Shown here one piece after another: positions 57,181 to 64,000 of a DNA stretch of 64,000 nt. The DNA comes from Stictocephala bisonia (Eukaryota > Arthropoda > Insecta > Hemiptera > Membracidae): the NCBI GenBank assembly GCA_035578905.1, contig JAQJVL010000664.1:124001-188000 (forward strand). Reading direction: 5' to 3'. The first letter of the stretch is position 1. Every line of letters starts with the position of its first letter. A program made the position numbers and the translations under genes. The notes below the pieces were generated by a model. That model saw only the letters and a program-made list of their open reading frames with translations. It was not told the origin of the DNA and did no database searches.

Positions 57181-59053
57181 GCATGACGTTGCTATGGTTA
57201 TGGCTGGATAATATCGCTACGTGATTAGTCATTTTATATATTCCAGATGATTAAAATATCTATATATCTAGCAGCTGTTTATAAGTTTTAAATGTTATTT
57301 TGTTCAAGTTGATACGTTATTTTGTACTTATTTTCTTTTTTTCTGCATAGAGTAATTAGTTTGTTTGCTTATTAATATAACTAAAAAATCGTTACGGTAC
57401 AAATAAATTAAATTTAAGATTATTTAAAAAATATATAACTACAGTCATAGTTAATTTAGATACATTTGAAGACTACAATCAAAATCACTCTTAAATCTTT
57501 ATTACTTTACGTAAATACAGCAATGCAGCCAGCCATGGGCCACAAATCTGCAGACTATGTTGAACAAAGGTGTTTTACTTATTCATATTTGGCAGTCAGT
57601 GTAAGGTTTTTCATATTCTGTATCCGCAGGATACACTAAAGCTCAGATCCCTCAAAATAATCCTTGTTATCAACTCGATACATCTTAGTAAAATCGGTTT
57701 CCAATATGCTTTGAATTCCCACATTAAGGATTTGCCCATATTTGTAACATTTTTGCCAATTTACCATACATTGACAAAGTTTCATTTTATAAATTAGTTG
57801 GCACGTATCAGGTAGCTTAGTTCGAGGGTTTTTACAAACTACTCTATATTGGAAAATAATGGTTTTAACTAGCACTTTTCAAGAAAACCCTGAAAGAATG
57901 GAAAACATTGAGTTGTTTTTGCTGTAAACCTCCATAAATATGATACTAAGTTATCAATTAGTAAAGTTAATTTAAAATTGTTAACGAGCTGGTAAATTAT
58001 TTTACCACGAGTTCTGCATGTGTTTAAAACTTAACCAGAGAGGAATGCTGTGAGGCATTAATATCTCCCAAAGCAAAGGTTAACAAGTTACTTCAAAGCA
58101 TTTAATCATTCACGGAGTCATAAACATGGTTGAAGTGTATCCATAAGGCTGACAAGCTTACATAGTGGTATTTATTACTATTAGCTAGTTAGTTCCTAAT
58201 GTTATATTGACAGTTAAAGGGGTGTTATAATTAATATAAATATATTAATGTAATTAAATCCATACTTTACATTGACACTATGACTTTATATGGATCCTAT
58301 CGATATAACAATGCATCATTTAAACAGTAATGCATACTCATAGTAGATAGTTGATTGTAAAACATGTAAACTACATATGTGTAGTATATGTAATATGTGT
58401 AGAGTTAGCGTAGTTTAAAATATTTTGTGTGCAATGAAGAGATTTGCTCGTATGACTGAAGAACTAGTATGAGTATTCGTTATATAGATTATTTTTTATA
58501 AACGCATTTTTCACAAAAGTTTTTAGAACAAAATACTGTTTCAGCATTGTTGAAAATATGTTAGTACCAGTATAGAATTAGTAAAACTCAAACTAAATCA
58601 ATGAATTATAAGGTTACGTTTTATCTCCCTCTATTGTAGTAACATGACACAGAGAATGACTCCTGAGGGATTTATAGGAAACACTTTGAACGCTCGTTTA
58701 TTTCCCTCTCTCTCTATCAGTCCTCGAACTTCCACCTTTTATCAACCTTTTTACCTCTGGCCTGGTAATAACGCAAGCTTTAATCAAGATATCTAAGAAA
58801 ATCTACGTCATAATGTCATATATAACAAATATGAATTGTTTGGGAACAGTTTTATTTGTTGGGTGATTGCTAATTATCTTTTTGTATCTTTTCAGAAATT
58901 GTTAAATTATTGAAAATAAGTTAAGCTTATTTCGTGTATAGTGAAGTTATCAATTTTAGATAGTGTTCATTAACAAACATATATAACTTTCTATAAAAAA
59001 TTTCCTTATAATTCATTTATTTAAATTTCTTACTTATTTACATAAATTTACAG
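57181..59053. other. No gene recognised
   Basis: AT-rich. Overlapping 75-79 codon frames on both strands at 57570-57875 have no recognisable motif. Confidence 0.45.
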
Positions 59054-59138
59054 CCCTGTTGGATACGTCCTATCAGTTTAAGGGGAAAACTGACGTCATT
59101 ATGATTGCCGATTTTCCGAATATCGTTTTAAATGTAAT
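59054..59138 (+). CDS. Candidate host exon 2 of a split gene
   Basis: TTATTTACATAAATTTACAG ends at 59053. Only one phase is open (CC|CTG): LLDTSYQFKGKTDVIMIADF, followed by PNIVLN. Two donors are possible, at 59134 (AAT|GTAATG) and 59139 (AAT|GTACGT); the second leaves two bases and so joins in phase to the candidate exon at 59680. The GKTDVIM...(hydrophobic)...LEWQ pattern across the junction faintly resembles a PD-(D/E)XK nuclease core (Asp, then Glu-x-Lys), with Gln in place of Lys. I treat that as a hint only. Confidence 0.4.
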
Positions 59139-59200
59139 GTACGTATTAGTTGGAACGCATATATTTTAAGTAGCATAATACGTGTTGGTACATATACAAT

Positions 59201-59548
59201 ACAAGTAAACGTCACACAACACAAAATATATTACAAATATGAGCACAAAATACAGAAATATATTACAATACAAGTACAAAATGCACAAATATTATGGTAA
59301 TCGATTTCGGTGAACCACACTCACCATCCTCAGACCACAAGTATTCACAAAAGAATCTCTTCACAGAAAAGGATTATTTTTGTGAATAGAAGGGATTCTT
59401 TTGTGAATCCCTGTGGTCTGAGGAAGGTGAACGTGGTTCACCGAAATCGATTACCATAATATTTGTGCATTTTGTACTTGTATTGTAATATATTTGTGTA
59501 TTTTGCGTTTATATTGTAATACATTTGTGTTGTGTGACATTTACTTGT
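59201..59548. mobile_element. Foldback/MITE-like element: 348-bp near-perfect palindrome
   Basis: The left arm 59201-59364 and right arm 59382-59548 are reverse complements with few mismatches (for example CGATTTCGGTGAACCAC versus GTGGTTCACCGAAATCG). Only about 17 bp separate them. There is no coding sequence. Such a structure would make a long hairpin RNA if transcribed. It lies in the putative intron between the candidate exons at 59054 and 59680. Confidence 0.9.
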
Positions 59549-59679
59549 ACTGTTTATTAGAAATGAAAAGTGTCATAGTGATTTGTTGAAATAGTAGTTA
59601 TTTCACAAGTTTATTTATATTTTAAAATGCTACAGTGTTGAAGATAATTTTCAATAATATGATAATATTTCTTTATAAG

Positions 59680-59746
59680 TCTTGAGTGGCAGGCTTTCAC
59701 ACGGGCCCTCCAGGATTTAACCCACAACAACTTGAATTTACGCCAG
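59680..59746 (+). CDS. Candidate host exon 3 of a split gene
   Basis: ATATTTCTTTATAAG precedes 59680. The open phase (T|CTT) gives LEWQAFTRALQDLTHNNLNL plus RQ and ends CAG|GTGCAC. One leading base matches two left over from the preceding candidate exon. The frame also stays open beyond the donor to 59868, so the exon could be longer. The peptide composition is very protein-like and GC is above background. The family is unknown. Confidence 0.4.
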
Positions 59747-60002
59747 GTGCACTCATCTCTGTCAAACAATTATCATACAAAATATTTTCTGTTTCATCCA
59801 TGGTTCATGATAAATAAAGGACTTAAATCATTTTACCATGGCCAAACAACTTTAATGTATACATACTTTTAATCGTAATATATGAACAGCTAGAATATTG
59901 ATTTTAATAGTTTTAATACTAAATATTACATATATCATTACAAACATTAGGCAAAACTTATAAGCTAAAATATTTATTTTATTTTACGATATCATAAGTT
60001 TA

Positions 60003-60235
60003 TGCGTGTGTGAATGGGTTAATACTAGCGTACGAGTAGGGTGGGTGTGGGTCAAAGCTAACGTACAAATATGGGTGGGTAAATGCTAATATTTGTGTCC
60101 ATGGTTAGGTAGGTCAATAGTAACAAACGTATGGGCGAGTAGGTCATAGCTAACATAGGTTTAGGGGTAGGTGAGTAGGTAAATGCTAACTTACGTCTAT
60201 GATACGTTATCTAACTTCCTATGTTTAAACATAGG
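60003..60235 (+). repeat. Degenerate minisatellite, about 45-bp period
   Basis: Repeated blocks of the form GGTGGGT(A/C)AATGCTAACGTACG(T/A)-ATGGG. Related in core to the arrays at 9.0, 25.6 and 34.3 kb. Confidence 0.6.
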
Positions 60236-60287
60236 TCTGAGTTCGGTTTACACTTTATAGTTCAGTATAATATCCTAAATAAATTAT

Positions 60288-60482
60288 TTACTTCAGATAA
60301 GTTACATTAAAGTCGTCCAGGTTGAACCCTATATTGAATGCTTGTTGTTTTTGTACCACAAATAAAAGGTTTTCTCTCTCATGCTGAAAGTGATCCTTCA
60401 TTCTGTAATCCAGGACTGCGATTGGTTTTCCCATCTGTGACAACGGTTTGAGATATAGCACCGGATATCTTAAGATATTTTC
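60288..60482 (-). CDS. Candidate exon on the minus strand (unknown gene)
   Basis: On the minus strand AAACTTTTTTTAG ends just before 60482. The next 64 codons are open (ENILRYPVLYLKPLSQMGKP, later DYRMKDHFQHERENLLFVVQ) and end at TAA 60288-60290; an alternative donor, CTGAA|GTAAAT, overlaps the stop. An in-frame TAG sits exactly at the acceptor, as expected at an exon edge. Composition is mixed and not AT-driven, so I favour real coding sequence, a host exon or a piece of an unrecognised element. Its orientation is opposite to the candidate exons on either side, which argues for a separate gene or element. Confidence 0.4.
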   Translation of the reverse strand, partial: ENILRYPVLYLKPLSQMGKPIAVLDYRMKDHFQHERENLLFVVQKQQAFNIGFNLDDFNVTYLK

Positions 60483-61670
60483 CTAAAAAAAGTTTAGTGT
60501 TCATTTTATGTTGTTTATGTTGTTTAGTTAATTTTATAACGACACGTATCAACAAATAAAAACTTATAACGAATTTTTAATATAACTATACCTAAAATAG
60601 TCAAGGTTTTATTTTAAAACACATTTTAGGGGAATTCTTTATTTGTAAATATCATTGAATAATACCATTCAAACAAACAAATTTTATAACAGAGTGTATC
60701 TTTAGATGAAGAAAACTTAATATGTTCAAATTTTATGATACTAAAGTGCATAATGATTCTCTTTATGCTTAATAATAAAATATTTTTTAAATATACATTT
60801 TAAAAAGATCGATGGTAATTATCTATGAAACATTTGAGGTTATTATAAAAAGAATTTGTTAGCTAAATCACAATCACTTACCCTAAAATACAAACGGTTT
60901 TGATAAGGTCAAAAATAATTCTAAAACTGCTATATAGAAAGTTTAAACGTTAAAACCTACGTGAATCATAAATTCACACTAGTAGCTTTTATTTACCAAT
61001 TCATAATTTTTTTAATTGTAGTTTTACATAATTTGTGTAGCATGAAGCTTGTAATATGTTTAAAATTAAATATATTTTGCTTTATTATTAGCAGCAATGT
61101 TACAAATTTGTAATTAGATTGTGAGGTAAATTATTATTCTTTAATGTTTGAGTGGTCAAGCATATATTTTTTTTAAATAATTTTTATTGCTATTGACATT
61201 CTTTATTTCATAAATGTTTAATGTATATTTGTTCTATATATTTTAGTTTTGTAGTATTACTACTGCAAGTATTCAACTTATTTGACACAATAATTCAGAA
61301 ACCACTTTATTAATTTAATTTATAATGACAGTCCCATAACCAGCATTATTAAACGTGGTGTAATTAACTAAACGCACATGTTGAGTGGTTTAACTTGCTA
61401 AAAAAATATTAATAAAATTAAATAAATGTTTTTTACATAGAATACTGTTGAATCCAGTATTATGTTTTTTTTATTAGTTGTAAATTAAATAAATATATTT
61501 ATACAAGAAATATAAAAGATACATTCTTCGATAACCACGAAATCCTGAACGAATGTTCACTATAATCTATAAATATTTACTAAGAAAGGAATTTATAATA
61601 TTTTAATCCAAAGATTTAAATTAGGTAGATAATAAATGACCTGATTTCAGCCAATTAGAGACTTTTTTAG
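60483..61670. other. No gene recognised
   Basis: AT-rich. A 50-bp segment at about 60890-60940 (minus) lies between an acceptor-like and a GTAAGTGA donor-like site but does not join in phase to the candidate exon at 60482, so I do not call it. Confidence 0.4.
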
Positions 61671-61740
61671 CATTCTCCATAAGAATTAGAGAGCTTGGGG
61701 ATGCGGTCCAGCTTGGCATAAGAGGTTATTTTGTATCCAT
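61671..61740 (+). CDS. Candidate internal exon (unknown host gene)
   Basis: GACTTTTTTAG ends at 61670 and GTAAGTATGC follows 61740: both splice sites are near consensus. From the acceptor only the phase CA|TTC is open, giving FSIRIRELGDAVQLGIRGYF, then VS. It needs one base from the preceding exon, which the candidate exon at 59680 does not supply, so another exon would be missing between them. No family is recognised. Confidence 0.4.
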
Positions 61741-64000
61741 GTAAGTATGCAATTTAAAAAAGGTAAATAACAAAATCACTCTATACAGTGATCGGGTTGG
61801 CCCACGATGCATGTAGGGCAGTCCTCCAGACCAATATATACAAAAACACATTTTGTTCGCCTTTATATACTTGTTACCAACAGGACAAATATTACTCTTC
61901 ATACTAATTAATATGGATCAATTCCTTATTAACAAATGTCTTCAGTAAAAATGGTATAATTCACTTAACATTTTGTAATCGTCATGTATGTCAAATGTAG
62001 GAAGTAAAAAAAAACAAAAAACTCACGATGAAAATTATGAATGGTAGACCCATATATATTAGGATTTTGTTACACTTTAAGTGTGTCGTAAAGTTAGGGT
62101 GTGGTAACTGGGACGGACGTTTCAGGACTGGTAGCTAACGGGACGTATTCAGGTTAAACGATGAGGTTAAGTTATGACGATTGTTTTGCATAAATGTGGA
62201 ATATTCATTGGAATTTTTACATAAAAATCCTTAATCTTAAATTTAAGATCATGAAATAATCACTTTTACTTAAAAGTTAAATTTTAGTTTTAAAATTAAA
62301 ACATTATTCAGTAGATAGGGGTATTTTTTATCATCCACTAGAATCAGATTTGAACAATTTTATATTATTTATAACGGAAATATATTCAAAATTATCTGCT
62401 AATTATATTTTTTAATAAATAATTTGTTGTGATTATGTCAAATGAACAGTACCATATAAAACAGATCTGATTAAAATTTCTATCTAAGATATGAACTTTA
62501 ATTATGAATATTGAGTTAATGAAGAAATTGTACGCTAAAATCTGTCCATTGAATTTGTTAAAAATGTATCATATATGTTGTTTCTCCTATTGCAAAATGT
62601 CATTGATTTATTCGTTTTGAAAAAATCATTATTTACTTGTTATTGAATTAATACTATATAGACTGTCCAAATCTTTCTTTTTAAAATTAGTTGTTATATT
62701 TTTTACAAGAACGTGGTTTGTTATATTATCAACATCATGACTGTGAAAATATAACGGTTACTTTACTTTGTTTATTGAATTTAATATCAAAGCAAATTAT
62801 TTATGATTAAATTATAATGATTATTTTTGTGGTTATACAGAACCCTCAAATTTCGATGACTACATAATAATGAAAATAACAATACATTTCAATAATATTA
62901 TCTAACAAAACCTTTAAGAGTTCATCGTGTTATTAGCCATTTAAACTTCCCAATAAACAATTAATTTCCGACATATTTAAAACTGGAAGTTGCATTTGTC
63001 ATACACATAAATCATTTCAACAAGATTTGCACAAACAGAGATGTAATTATGTTATGTTAAATGTTTTGTATTCAAAACAAATAGCACCAAATAAGTCACA
63101 ACTACAGGTAGTTAGTTTAGTTAAAATTAGAGTTTAAAAAAGATAGTGATAAAAAGATAGATAAAGAAAATATATAGTATAGATTAAAAAGATAGTGCAA
63201 ATTGAACACGTTGATTAACGTTAGGATTCCATTTCAACTTTCTAATAATTATAATATTACATGGCCTGTGCTGGGCCGATTAGCTATGGGAAGTATATTC
63301 TTTTGCTAGGTACTCTTGTTTAATATATTTTCAATGCAGGTGACAAAAATACAACACCTCATGCATATTAAAATCTTTTCGTAGTAAATACTTACCAACA
63401 GGTCAGATGCAAGGAAAAACGGAAAGGAAATAGTGGAAAATTAAAAAATTAAATTTTAACTTTCAATGTGAGTTGTATTGTAATTGCATGTGTATAGAAT
63501 AATAGGGGAAAATATATGAGGAAGTTGGTTCTTTACGTAACAATATACAGAACGTATAAATTCATTTATTCACCAACTGTAACGTAAGCGATTTATAATT
63601 TGCTCAATTATTGAAAATACTCAAATATTACACATAAAATACCGTGTGGTTATGTATACAATATATACAAAAATATATAGCCTCAACTATTACAACATCT
63701 ATCTCATCCTGACTCAATTTACCAAAATGCAAATATCATCGTAAATTGTTAATAGTTTCTTTAACTTAATTATTAAAAGTGAAATTTTATATAAGATCTT
63801 TTTTAAATATTTATTATTAAAATAATACTGGTACTTATAATATTAAAAAAAGTGTTACTAAATTAAACAATGGTTTAAGTTTAATCAACATTTTTCATAG
63901 AAAACTGAGTTCAGTTATAATAAAAAATTTATAAAATATGAGTCGAAAATAGAGATAAATAAGGTATTGAAAAAACAAGCAGGAACATTTGTACTAAACA
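61741..64000. other. No gene recognised
   Basis: AT-rich sequence to the window end. I see no further repeats, RNA genes or exon-like segments with support. Confidence 0.5.

Overview
This is an AT-rich, repeat-dense stretch of an animal nuclear genome, most likely an insect. The support is (TTAGG)n-type motifs, an arthropod-style TATA plus TCAGT promoter inside an LTR, and jockey/CR1-like non-LTR elements. A hemipteran is my guess, at low confidence. I found no complete host gene, no tRNA or rRNA gene, and nothing bacterial.

Layout. 1-36 kb is mostly featureless AT-rich DNA. It holds decayed transposon pieces: an integrase fragment at 4.4-4.8 kb, a non-LTR endonuclease fragment at 16.9-17.6 kb and a reverse-strand RT fragment at 20.3-21.3 kb. 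It also holds two copies of a TIR-bearing MITE at 23.3 and 30.1 kb, several minisatellites (9.0, 25.6-26.6, 27.8 and 34.3 kb) and microsatellites. 36.9-43.3 kb is a satellite array of about 90-bp units. Most units of its right block carry a perfect TGACGTCA palindrome, and the array is split by a decayed non-LTR retrotransposon at 38.2-40.2 kb.

The centrepiece, 43934-50694, is a nearly intact, young Ty3/gypsy LTR retrotransposon. It has matching LTRs, a primer binding site, a polypurine tract, and gag and pol in overlapping frames with a -1 offset. Its Gag begins with a SAP-like DNA-binding motif and a coiled coil, then a capsid and a CCHC zinc knuckle. Its Pol runs protease, RT, RNase H, H2C2/DDE integrase and GPY/F, and then carries a C-terminal macrodomain that closely resembles the TARG1/OARD1 ADP-ribose glycohydrolases, with both catalytic residues present. 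A retrotransposon polyprotein ending in an ADP-ribosyl hydrolase is the most notable observation. Two in-frame TAG codons interrupt gag and pol; there are no other breaks.

50.7-64 kb holds a 5'-truncated non-LTR element ending in an (ATT)n tail, a 91-bp minisatellite, a 348-bp near-perfect palindromic foldback element, and short open segments bounded by splice signals. Plus-strand segments at 50716-50781, 59054-59138 and 59680-59746 join in phase and may be exons of one host gene. If so, the gypsy element landed about 20 bp upstream of one of its splice acceptors. These exon calls are tentative.
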